In this document: positions 48,201-61,500 of the stretch, piece by piece
Position numbering within the stretch: position 1 is the first letter of the stretch
How the letters are laid out: every line of letters begins with the position of its first letter
DNA from: Dipylidium caninum
Taxonomy: Eukaryota; Platyhelminthes; Cestoda; Cyclophyllidea; Dipylidiidae
Assembly: GCA_017562135.1 (NCBI GenBank)
Contig: QEYB01000524.1
Coordinates: 310,001-374,000, forward strand
Reading direction: 5' to 3'
DNA length: 64,000 bases
Program-made: the position numbers and the translations under genes
The notes under the pieces: generated by a model
The model's database searches: none
What the model was told of the DNA's origin: nothing
The model's input: only the letters and a program-made list of their open reading frames with translations

Positions 48201-51200
48201 TTTGAATATTCCTTATTGAAGCGGCTAATGACTCTGTATCCGAGTTTTGCGTCTTACCAGATCCCGTCGCCGAAGTTGATCTGGCACGCGCGGAAGCATA
48301 ATTCCATGACTGTGGTTTCGGCCTTACTGATGGGGAACTCGTTTGATGCTGGAGTTTTGAGTGTTGTGAATTTTGGGATTGTTGCATTTGGTAGGTTTGG
48401 TGATTGTGGTCGAAAGAAGGAGTATTTAGACGCTGTGAAATAGGAGAGGCGGGAGGTAGCCACGTGGTAGCCGTTGAAGCGTCCCTTGTGGAATTGTGCG
48501 TTTCCATGGTAGGCGATGTCCTGGGTGGACGAGGTGGTACATCTCCCGTCCCCGTTACTCGATATTCCTCCCGGTATTTGGCTAAATTACGGGGTGACAA
48601 AAATTATCCACTGACACCTAACGATGCTATCAATTCAGTCTCTCCAATACAGCCTCTAAATTCAGTCTAGCAGTCTCTGATTTTTGGTATCTATCATTCA
48701 TTTACTTCCCTACCCTCGACAAAAATGATTTAACTGGCCTGATAACAATAAAATACACAGGGACTTAACTCAGGAGGTATCAAAATCGTGGCACCCAGAC
48801 CCTCCTTTCCCCATTTTGCATGGAACAAGAATTCCATCAGGGTGAATTAATTCCGCCGACTCATTACTGGGCAGATACTACACCGGGAAGGGAATATCGG
48901 CTGTAACTGATTTGGATGATGTGTAGAGTGGTTGGCAGATGGCTCTCAGCCTAGACCTGACCATGAGACCAAATTGACTCAGGCTGCCCACGGCGACAAG
49001 GGTTAAACAAGCGAGTGGAGGAGTAGGTTGGAGGGACAAGATCGGTGAGAAACGATTTAGGGATTTTTGAGTAATTGGCATTTCACTCACCATTCGGCTT
49101 TACAATTAACTCTAGCAGACCGGTGGAACTTTGGGCAGCCTTTCGAACGGCCGAGGTAACCTGCAATTTGGATAAAAGTGAAACAACGGGTAAACAATAG
49201 GCCGATCGCAAAAATTAAAATCTCCCCACCAATAGGCAGCGCCAAGTAAAGAGGTGAAAAAATGCCGCCTCGTCTACGAGGACTATTAAAGTCTAGACCC
49301 TCAGAAAGCCACGATAATGACAACTGCTTCCCCTGACGTAAAAATAATAATTCACCTCCAATTCGAAAAGCTCGGTATTGGACGCAAATGGATACGCGGA
49401 ATTCTTAAGTTGAACGTAAATTTTGAGACATGCACAGTCTTCTGGGGAATATTATATTTGCATGACAGGTCGGGGTTTTTAGGACGATGACAGGTGACAA
49501 TCACGAGAGTAAAGCACGCTTTCTAGATAAAACAAATCAATGGAATCTAATATCAAATTCACAGTTAGTGAGGCGGAACCCACTTGTTCAAGGGTGTCAT
49601 TGGAGATATCGCGATCGTTAATGCGGATAATCCGATCGCCAAGATGGAGATGAGGAGAGGCGGTCTCCGCAGGCATATTTTCGCCAATCCGATTGACAGT
49701 AATAGGTTGGTTATGGTCTGCACCACCTTCTACATTGAAACCGTAATGGCCATCGGCATTGGGCCAGAGGCGCACCTTTATAAGGCTCTCAGTTGAAGCA
49801 TTCGGACTGACAGACAAGGTCTCCTTTGTAATGCCACCAAAGCTGCCACCACCACTGCTCCCACCTCCTGTATTGGCGGGGTTGGAAGTTAACTTGCTCG
49901 GATTCTGACGCCTGATCACACTCTACACGACAGAATGGGGCCTGTATGAGTTGAAGTAAGGCGAGGAGGGGTGTTATTTAAGCACATGATTTCACTCTTC
50001 TAGGGTGCTCTGAGGTCTAATCTTTCAGGCGTGGAGAAACGTGCATTGAATTGGGAGAGTCTTTGTGAACTCACTGGTGTTCAAAGCATAAATAAACTCC
50101 CAGAAGATGGAGGGAAGGCTGCATTCACAAGGGAAAAGGCAGAATAAAAAACGCGTCAAATATGTGCTTGACTCCTCTTTTGTTTTGATTCAGTAGCGCC
50201 AAGGTGTTTTGGTATGGGTCAGTAAAACGCCTATCTGGGAATGAATTTACGATTGGATTGGATGGATCAAAGGGAGAGTTTCATCGAGAATACTATAAAG
50301 GCCAGCAATAAACGACTTGTAGCCACGTGCACACATCTATATACGTGCGCAAACGCACATACACACACACACACACATTTACTTTGTTCTGTTTTGAAGT
50401 CATAGGATAAACAATCACGCAACTATTTCAAAAGTCTGCTTAATGAGAGACTGAGGCAATTCTGGCATCAAAACGTGCAATAGTCACCGATAAAAGTGGG
50501 TTTATGTCAGAGTAATAGGGAAAGGACATATACAGCGCTTGGGAACGAGATGTTATGATGCTGCCATTCAGGTTGAAACGCATTAGACGAAGTGTGACGG
50601 AGGGTGCATTTTACATGCCGACACGGGTGAAGAATCACTTCGGTAAAGCATTGTGTGTATGATACAAATGCTCCCCGTGTGTACAAGGGTGAGGGCGTTA
50701 TCTAAGCAAGTAGCATGACATGATGTGAGCTTTTAATCAGTCTGAGGGCCTCAAAATGAAACGATGAGAGAATTGTCATAGAAGTGATCGCAGTTTGGTG
50801 ACGTGAAGCAATTAAGAATATAAAAACATTCGGACAAGAAGCGGCGACTTCAAAAAAGTTGAGACTGACCGCCTTCATCCCCCCCATTGCGTCACGCGTT
50901 TAGCTTCTGGGAAGCAAACGAAGTTTAATGAATGGCCTCAACTAAATAGAGGCATCAGATTATTTCGAGTTAATTAGTATGACCGGACCTAATACGGATT
51001 TTTAACAAAGCTTCCAACCGCATTTAAAATCAATGTTTTTAAGCTTTTTCTCATCCACTAATTAATATTATGCGAAATGATATAAAATCCCTAAAGGAGA
51101 ACAAATAGGAAACGTTATGAACAATTTGGTAAAACGCTTCTTAATAAACTAGCGTGGAGGAAGCGCCCGGTATTTTGATTGGCAAGGTCTCCCGTCTTCT

Positions 51201-54200
51201 GTTTTCGCGTGCCAGTGGTGGGAGAAGTTCAGGAGAGTTTTACTCAATCCCCTCCCCCCCCCAATAACACAGAAGTCTCCGTCCCAGCACTAAGGATAGT
51301 TTATGAAAAAAAGGACCACTCATTGAACCACGAGTCCACAAACAACAATAATGTGTGAAAGGCATGCATCACGTGTGCCACGCGGTTTGTATGAGAGCTA
51401 GCGTGGATGTTGTGTACTAGGTAAAAGTACTAGGACCCGAAATGTTTCTACTACCATCTACATTTTGTTTGGGAAGTCTATCCCGCCTCATTTAATGCCA
51501 CCTCGAGGAGGCGCCTAATGCGAGAAAATAAATGACCTTGTAGTGGTGCGAACACAATCCTTCTCATTGGCAGGATCTGCCAACACCCTAGTCAATACGA
51601 CTTATGGGAGCGAAAGAGGATGCTGTGGGTCTGGGTAGCTGGGCTAAGAGGAAAACGAAAATAAGGTACGAAAAAGTGGTAAAATGAGGTGGAAGGGAAA
51701 CTAACATTGGGTCGAGTATTCATCCGGCTTCGAAGACGGTAGGGCGATGCAATCCTCGACTCATCTAATCTCAAATAATCGCCATTTGGTGAGGTGTGGT
51801 GGTAGTTTGTAGATGCATTCCTAGTTACCGAAGAAGACCTAAGGATTGGCGTGTTGCACAGTCTAGTTGGACTGCGATTACCCTCCATTCTAGGGCCCGG
51901 AGTCATGGATAGCACGTTGGTAGGCGTGTGTGTCATACAAGTGGTTGGATAACGCACGGGCAGAAGCTTTGCCCGGGTATTCATCGCTGATGCTGGACGT
52001 GGTGGTAACGGTCGGAATTGCGTTTCATCTTGAGGATTTTGATTACCACCATGATTCGCAGTCCGTAGAGAAGGAATTTTTGGAGGCCTTTCGGGTGGTT
52101 GGTGAAAGGAATAACGAAGATTCGGTTTGGTAAGATTATTATAGTTACTTCTACTGGTATGGGAGGTGTGTTTCGTGGTAGATTTTACTCCGTACGCTTC
52201 CGTTCGTTGTTCTGGGGCTTTCTTCACCTCCGCAAAGTCGTGTCTATTTCCATTCAATTGTGGCATTGTTTGATAACCATTAATGGGTGGTGATGAAGGA
52301 TACCTTTCCACCTCCATGTTACGCGAAGAAGGACGTAAAAGCGGAGATTTGGGCGGTAGAATGGGCGGACTATTCTCCCTCTCGATTGCAATCACACGCG
52401 ACTTCGGATTTCTTCCCACTGGTAAATTGGCGTACTCCCCATAAGCGATACCATTGGGCGGCAGGAAATTAACTGGAGATTTAATCTGTGATTTCATTTT
52501 TGGCGGTTTAGTGGGCACAACAATCTCATAGGTAGTGCTGAGATTGTCAATGTCGGATGACTCCTCCGATTGAACCGAGGGTGCGCTTTGTGTTGGAGCT
52601 TGCGACAATCCACCCGACGGTAATTTATTACTAGTTGAATTAGAAATGGAATCCATATCACTCGTGGTGCCAGAACTTGGTGGGGCAGCCTCACCTCGAC
52701 GAAGGGTGTGACCATTCGTTAGGGGCGGGGCACACCGTGATGCGGTGAGGGGGAGAGACTGGCTCAAGGTCTGCTCCATGTCGGTCCAATAATTGAGTAA
52801 GGAGTTAAATCCCTCCTTCGGTGAGGGTCGCAGTTGAGGCGGTGGAATATTGACGGTGACACATTCCGGCGAGGCGCATACTCGAGGTATGCTCTGATCA
52901 CTGTCGTGGTAGGAAGCTTTGCAGATCAAGGGTGGATCACTTTTCCCATTCATCCTTCAGGCACGTATTTGCGATTGTATATGTGTGGATGTAAGTATGT
53001 ATGTAAGTAAGTAAGTATGTATGTATGTATGTATATCCGTACGTATGTATATATGTGCGTGTGAGTGTGTGTGTATGTGTGAATGTGGCGCTGTCAACGT
53101 GATGTTTCCTGGCTCGCCTAATTTCCCATCAAATGCCATCGTGCAATGCGCTGATGGCGATTGTGCGTGTGTGTGTGTGAATGCGTCTGCGCGCAGATCT
53201 CATTGGCTTCGCCGCCCTGGTAACTAATTACACCAGCCCAATTGGGTGAAGATTGCTAAACTCCAATCGATTAGGTGTGAGCACAGTTCTACGGGTTGAA
53301 TGCTGGCACGCTAATTTCTGATTCTGTGTATGTGTGTTTACACCTACTTGCCTGCTTTTGCGCATGCGCGTCTGTGTCAGTGTGCGTGCGTGCGTGTGTG
53401 CGTGCGTACGTGCGCGTGCGCGCAATTGCGTAAGGCATCAAGCGCCTCGATTATGTCAGGATTTGCCAAATTGCCACCGATTGACAGATTGATTGGTGAC
53501 AAATTCCTCGATAGCATCATAAACTAACCGCCTGACTATCTCGCCTCGTCCTGAACCTACATATCGGAGCGATGCAACGTCTAAAATCCTCCATTCAACA
53601 ACGGAACTGCAGACATCTAGATGATTTGTCCAACTTGTACTCCTCATCAGTGCAACAAGTTATTTCAACATGATCCTTTGGCATTTAAATTGGTTTTGTG
53701 TTTACACTAATTCACAGGGAAACCGACCCCAGTTGTCGGAATGAGGGGAAACGGACCTCTCGTGTTCCCCCTTGTGAATTTAGGCTCGGCCGAATATAAA
53801 TTAACCAAATTCACCTGAAAGGGAGTCACTTGGTATGTCAAAAAATTGGGAATTTTACGGGGAGAAGTGAGATCCCGAGGTGAAGTTGGGATGCGAGTTG
53901 AAAATGGGAAATCAAGACCTTGATACCCCACCAAGGGGAAATTGAGATGCTGAGGAGTGGGGAATCGGTGATGCAGTCGTAACATGGAAAAAGGTTTAAT
54001 GCATCAACGGGATTATAATATTAAAGGGCGCGGTTGTTTAAACGATGCAGTTAAGATGGTGCTCACTTCACCGAAGGGCGGAGAGTGGACTGCCAGTGTG
54101 GGTCAGCCCCTCGCCTTCTCCTGCCCTGCCCTCCAATGTAGGATCGGAGACAACTTAATGCCCTCCACTGGCTCGTGATAATGTTAATCATAGCACAATG

Positions 54201-55528
54201 TGTCACGCCACTGCAAAGTCTCACGCCTCTAACTGCACCGATTGAGGCTTTCGTGTTGCTCATTCAGGGTAGACGCCACTGTGGCATCACGTGTAAGGTC
54301 CCAGCAACAACATCACACGTATCCCACTGAGAGAACAGGTGAGAAAGTTAGGTCAGGTCAGTCGGGACGTCGCATCAAGTGACAGAACGGCGGTGCATCT
54401 GGCCCGATCCTCCGCCTTCCACCACATCAGTCTCAGTCACAACCAATCGGCATTCGGCAGGGCAATTATAAGCGTCTTATCCAAATGGCCCCCTGGGGTA
54501 CCGTACACCGGGTGTATAGTGGACGTGGTGGCGGTGAAGTCATACACGGAAGTGGAAGCAGGCGACCGGCCTTTCTTCCGTTTGGTGGTGGTTAACCGGA
54601 CCAATCAAAACGCTCCATGGACTAACACAGAGGAAATCGACACCTCCTCAGGTGTCAATGTCACCATTCCAACAACAAATTTACCCTTGGAAAAACCATA
54701 CAGGCATGCAAAAAAGAAATGCCTGTGAACCAGATTTAAGGGCATAAATTTAGTGGACAGGCAATAATATTAATGAAAAGGCAATATTTCTACTAACCGT
54801 AGATTCGTTACTCTCCAGTGACCTCCGAACTAAAAAGAGAAGAGGAAAGAGAGAAAAAAGGGGGAATTTAGCTACCGACAGTGCACTAAAACAAATATAA
54901 AGTGGTATTTGAAATCCGGGTTTAAAAGACGCCTTTTGATTTCAAGATCTTCTGCCCATTCTCTGGGGACGACCTTCGTCCAGCGCCGTGGAGGTGGTGT
55001 TCTCAAGGCGTTTGGATGGTAAATCGGCCCACCGAGGAGAATGTTCATACACTCGGCTAATGGCCTCTTCTTACGTACCCAAGGAAAGACGGATGGAGGA
55101 GTTTTTACACCCCTATCTCTTTGACAGATATTACCACAAGTTTATGTCAAAAAAACTGACAAAGTGGTGCCATAAAATCACATACACACACGCACACACA
55201 AAAAGTGAGTAGGCGAGTGGAGTTGAAACGCGTCAGCACAGGTGTTTCGCCTCTTTATCAGTTTAATGCTACTAATGCCACCACAAGAGCTTGGCTGCAC
55301 AGTCAGTACACTTCCCTCGAGTAAGGTTGTCGAGAAATACCAAGTAAATAGTGAATTTTTCGCCCATCCCTCCTCCTATCCCCCTCTGTCCTCGGCACTC
55401 ACACAGCTCGCCATAGTTAGAAAACGATAATTAAAATCAATTTGACCTTCTGCCATTAATAAACGAGGGATAAATCATTTGGTGTGTAGAGTAGGTGGGT
55501 AATGTGAAGGAAAGCGGGTAGATGTGAC

Positions 55529-55560
<32 letters not shown>

Positions 55561-58500
55561 AGCGAGAAGGAGCTGAGGCGGTGTAAGGTGGGGCAGGGAG
55601 GGCGAGCTGAGGGAGTGGAAGAGAGCGTGACTCTTTTGAAGGCACTTTTAGCAGTGTAGAATTTCTCCACGCAAATTATTTCAGGCTCATTAGACATTAT
55701 CACCACACTTCAGACGTCACTAATATGCTATTGGCGCTACTGACTGTCATGGAGGAAAGAGGAAGGTGAAAAGATAAAAATGACTTAAAGAAGGAATGAA
55801 AATGGGTAAAAGATGAGGATATTGAAGCGAGATATGGGACTAACTTCTGCAGTTTGTCGTCAAAGACGGATATAATATAAGCCATCGATCCTCACGAGGC
55901 GTCACACATATGTGACACTGATTATGTTCTGCATTGCAGTGTAAAATTCTTCAGTGGGAGAGAAGAATGCCTCCAGGGGTTAATTCTATGAAATAAGAAG
56001 AAGTCCTCACCTGAGACCGGCTTCTCGACACTGAGCCCAGACACTAGGCTCATCTTCGTCCTCGAGTTCTGCCTCTCCTCTTTCTCGCTGTGGTCACCAG
56101 ATCGATTGGTGAGGGCGACGGTGGGACGCGGAAAGACGTCGTCTCGGAAGTTACTTGGAGTCTTAGACACGCTGACCTGTTTCTTCTTGAAATTCTGCTC
56201 CGAACGGGATTCGTTGAGCGCGCCAACCAGTAAAGGCGTGTCACCAGCATCCCCATTCTCTATTGTTAATTTAGGTGATGTCTGAAATATAGAATATTTC
56301 CTTAAAGCCCTACCACCATCAATGATGTTAAGATGAGGTTAAACGAGCACGTAAATACTCTTAACGTTCGTATTACTTTACATCACGAATGTATTAATGA
56401 ATAACAACGAATATTTTGAAGGGAGAAATTGCCAACCCCCATGAGTACGAGCGGTTCAGTTACAGGGGTGCCTCTGTTAAACAGAGAATTAACTGACTAT
56501 TGAGTCTGAGTGATTAGAACGCTCACACTTTTGTACAATAGAGTATCCGAAGACAATTATCTTTTCTGTGAGTCTGACTTGACTGATTTAAACAATGCGG
56601 ACCAGCATTGCCTGAAGATAGGTAAATGTCGTCAGTGCCCTTCCCCGCCCACACTTTCTTTCTTGCCCAGACACCGATTCGTTTTCTCTATAAATGATTT
56701 TTTTCTGTTGAGTAACAGCAAAAAATTGCCGTAGAAAGAGAAAAGTATTTAAATAAGAATCTCAAAAAATCGACCAATAGGAAGTGAAGAAAATGGGCTG
56801 TTTTGAGAGCAGCTGGCGCATTCAATTGGGATTGGTGGACAGAGAAATTAGGCGCAGCAATTTAGGCTTTCGTTATCAGCTGGGTAAAATGTTTGAGTTG
56901 TTTCGCTTTCCCGCCGTTCTAGCCAAAAGTGACTATGTGTGTATGTTTTCGCGTCCACAGTCAGCAAAGCCATCTTCCATCCCATTATGGCCGCTAAACC
57001 AATCAACATTCAGGATGAGTGAAATGTTCAACAAAGCCCCAGACCGATAAGACATTTCATTAATTTGAGTAGATGTCGAAAAGTCTACTGCCCAAACCTT
57101 TAACCCTCCACCCCTTCCAATTTAACACATTGACAAGGAAAATAGAGGCTTGAGTTGGTAATGCGAGGGTGAGCATCGGACCAAGTAGGGCTAGTGAAGG
57201 AATTGTTCAACACCAAGGGACTTTGAACAAAGAATTTATCAAGGAAACAAAAACAAGAGGCACCTGAAATGGATCGGTGAGATTGTGCGACACAGTTGAT
57301 TTCCTTTCCACCTCCAGATTCCGCGCACGCAAGGGCAGTGGATCGTGCTTTTTGGACTAATACAGAAAAGCAAATTTCTGCCAATTGCCTTTTAAGGCAA
57401 CAAGTAGTCAAGGTAACGTTATCTATACCTTAGAGAATGAGGATGCAGATGATCTGAACTTCCGAGGAAAGGTACGGTCAATTTTGTCAGCAGCTAAAAG
57501 GGCCGATTTTGTCTCGGGTGAAGAGATGTGTACACCGCCGTTGCCCTCTTTGTCAGGTGTTAAGGTTGTTTCCAGGTCTGTATAGGAGTTTTTCGGTACC
57601 ATACCGCTATCCTCCGACGGCGAAAGCACGCTCTGCATGCCCAGGCTATCTCGAGACTCATACGCGTTAAGGAGATTGACGGATTGAGTGCGAGCGGGCG
57701 CGGCAAAACTGCGGCGTCGACTAAAGCGTCGGCTCACACCTCTACTTAAGGGAAGTACAGAAAAGTAATTGTCATGTGTCAGTTACTTTAGAAGTGTTTA
57801 ACAACCAAACTAGCGCGCTTGGATGAATTGAGTAGGAGGCGAGGCATGCCAGAAACATTATTGAAATTAAACTTCAAAGCAATGGATAGAAGGATAATTC
57901 AACCAAGATTTGCGTACGTAAATGAGTGTGTGTGATGTATGCCTGGGTGTGTGTGCGCCACTTACCGCCAAAGTCTAAAAATACAGACAGTGTCAGGCAT
58001 AACAACAACCTCAAGCCACATGGGAAATATACTACTCATTTATAGTTAGTAGTGAGGCTGTAGCCACCTGGAAAATTCACGTTCGATGCCCTTGGATCGA
58101 CGTCGCAACTCCATCAAAGTTGACATTGTGCGCTCCAGACCAGTTGAGGCTGTGCCCACACTCAAACTGCGACGAGATCGGGTCCCCCGCAACAGGAAGA
58201 AACGTGAGAACCCGCTGGGAGAGGAGACGGAGGAGGAGAGACGCGTAGACGCCGAGATCGGGGTGGACCGGAAGCCACCGTTGAATGCGAAGAAGGCATT
58301 ATCAAGAGAAGGGGATTGTTTCACGCGAAAGAAGGTGTGACAGGTCATTGCAAACCGCCAGAAGACTCTGGCGTGTTTGGCGGTCTCGAAGAAGAAGGTG
58401 GAGGAGAGGCCTTGTTTACCGCCTTTGTGGTTGGTTTTAGGGGCCTCGGAAGTCGTGTCTACCATTGACAGGCTAGCTGGACGCTAATTAAGAAAATTTC

Positions 58501-61500
58501 GATAGAAAAATGTTATCAGCCGTTTGAATGGTACACGCGGCCCTCTCATCTACAGTGTTACGATGAGCTGTCATTTCTACGTGGCCCGGTGCTCGCCCAG
58601 ATCCGGGTAAGTGGACATAACTCTTCCTTATTTAACCAAAAAGGTCGCATTTTGGCCCATTAGTAAGAAATCTTCAATCCAGAGAATAGATATATGTGAC
58701 CATGCGCTGACAAGGCCATCAGAGTGCGAACAAGTAAATCTAACCTCAGCACTCGTTAGGCTAACCCTCGGTTCTGCCACGTTAGACCTGAACAAATCAG
58801 TTAGTGACACGGAGTTTAAGTACAATCAGCGGCCTCTGTACCGATACAATACACATGTCACACGTGTGTTCTCTTGACCTTGGGGGTAAGTAAGAGGTGA
58901 CATTGACAGTAAGGGTGAAACTATTGCCATGCCAAAACATATTCCATAAAGGGTCAGAAATTAAAGGGTAGATGGAGAGCAAAAAAAAGATTGCCTAAAG
59001 ATCAAACATACGCGCTTATAATGTCATATACATCAACTTGAAGGATGATTTCTACAGTGGGAAGCAACACTAAATGTCCTCGTTCGCACTCCTCATCGTT
59101 GACTAAAATCATTTCAGTAGCATTAGATCGTTCCATGAATTCATAATCGGCAAAGAAGGTGCAGAAAGGATAAAAGAGTGCCGACTATGCAAACAAGCAG
59201 CACTAAGAGTTGACCAGTGGTAGCGAGCCAACTCACAACAACCTTGTCTACGTTGCTCTCACCGCTTCAACTAGCACGATTTAAGCAAAAGTCGTGGTTC
59301 CCTCACCGGACTTTGTTTAAAGTTTACGGAGAATGTTTTTCTCCAGACGGTAATCGTCTCCACATTGTCCCTGTAGGGGTTAAAAAGAGTAAATAGAGAT
59401 TAACAATCCCTTATGATTCAAATATAATTATTCGCAATCACTTCCTAAACTGACCTTAGCACAGAGGAGGCATGAAGAGGGGAGAAGGCAGGCAGGTAAG
59501 TGCTTTGCGTTCGAAGCTGAAGTGACTTACCACGCATAGAGGAAGAGTCTTCTCATGTCACGAAACACGCTGAGTCCTTGTGAGGATACGCCTAGACTCA
59601 GCTTCGTTCGGTTACGATCCTAACCAATAAAAGTGGGGAAAAAACATCTTCTACGCGAACCCAGTGAAGAGTGTCAATTTGTCTAAATAATAAAGCCGAC
59701 TCCTCCTCTCATGTGCATCTATTTACTTGGGGGCATTTAATGATGTCCGATTACATGAGAAGAAGTGCTCAGATTCGATGGTCAGTTTCAACGTCGGGGA
59801 ACATTGGGGTCTTTGGGTCATCGAGATCTCTTTCCACTACATTTCAAGCGTCCAAGGGCATCTCACCTGTCCGTAACCCTCGATCTGTCCCCACTCGCCC
59901 CTGACCTCCAATCAAATCGGACCATTCAGCAGGATTGCGATCGTATCTCGAGGAATACACCAACCAATCATATAGCAACTTTCAAGGTCGGGCAGAGGGG
60001 GAGGGCGGGAAGGACTTCGTGTACTCTTATCCACTGTTTATCATAGTCTCGCCTCGATCACACGTGTATTCGTCAACAGTCCACGGACTGTGCGTGTGTG
60101 TGTATGCATGTAATCGCATAGAAAGGGGAGAGTTAACAGTCCGCAATTGACTTGAACATTCGTGATTCCCAATTAGCTTAATAGATTTCCTCCCTTTGCC
60201 CTCAAGTCTACCATTACACTGATTGTGTACCTCTTGCCGAAGCAATGTGGCTAACTGGGATGGGGTGAAGATTGCAGGCAGGAAGACCGAGCAGATGAGG
60301 CGGGTCCGGGCGTTGGAGGGGGGGGGGTGAAGGGGAAGAAAGGGAGGCGAGAATGGAGACGACACTTTGATTTGACATTTGCTTACCGTGACTTCTTGCG
60401 GATGGATACCGTAGAGCTCGAGACGCCTTGCTATATTGAGGTATTCCAACTCAGCCGAGGCTGGAACGTAGGAGCTGAGATGAAGAGGAGGAGGAGGAGG
60501 AAGAGGTGAATGTTGGTGTATACTTCCAAATGATCTCGACACTTTAACTTCTTCCCCCACCAGCAGAGTTAAGACATGCCAGTAAAGGCGGCATAAAAGG
60601 TTAGTGTTTTGGCTAAACCAAACAAAAATCGGTATGTAGAATGGTAGAGCTCCTCACCGGAAAGATTTGTGCGCCTCGATAGCTTCCGCCTCGAACTCCG
60701 TGGTCTGATTGGGAACGAGACGGATTCGGCTCACATAGCCGGGTTTACAGTCTTCAACACTGTAGTCGCCGAGTTCACCTGACGCATTAAGTGGTCGAGG
60801 AAGATTGTCGGTAGGACGGAGGAGGAGGAGCAAAGCATAAGGTACTTCTGAGCCTCCTTATCTGATCTCCGGCTCTGCCAACATCTTTAGCTATGACCAA
60901 ACTGTCCAAACTCCCTCAATACTGACATTTCTATTCTACTGCCGAATGTGTACATCCATCCACAGTGAAATAACATCCCTCGAGGTAATTTAATCCTACA
61001 TGTGATTAGCCATGGCCGATAGATCCCACCTCGTCCATGATACCGCGCATCCATTCTTCACTGGTGTGTGTAGAAAAAAGTGCTCAACGAAAGATTCCTT
61101 TCATCCTCTTCACGGAGGTAAGGGGACCTCCAAGTCACCCTAATTAGCCGATTATTCTTGTGTGTGTGTGTGTGTGTGAGTGGCTGCCACTTACACAGTC
61201 ATCCATTCAACGAAAAAGAGGCCGCGTTCCTCTTTTTTGTCTGAATCATATGCATTAAAAGAAGAAGAGGGAGTAGATGAAATGTCAGTCATCTGAACTG
61301 ACCTTTGCTTGATGAATTATGTGAGGGTAGAGAAAAGGCGATTAGCTTACTCTGCAGACAGAGACCAGCCATTTTGGCCAGAAGGGGTGTCGGCGCGAGT
61401 AAGATTCCATTGAGTACGTCCTTTCGCACTTGAAGGTAGACGAGGTATCTCGAAATAATGGGCAAACGTATGCAGGATTATTAAAAGTTGACCTAAGAGC

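Noticed and set aside
54339..54728. 129-codon plus ORF antisense within a PTPN4-like intron
   Set aside because: Somewhat protein-like ([17 protein letters not shown]), but no family, no signals, and a length compatible with chance.
58990..59195. Coding-like minus stretch ([24 protein letters not shown]) between FERM exons
   Set aside because: Open and phase-compatible, but flanking FERM exons align to PTPN4 better without it and the family has no such insert. Possibly a cassette exon, unsupported.
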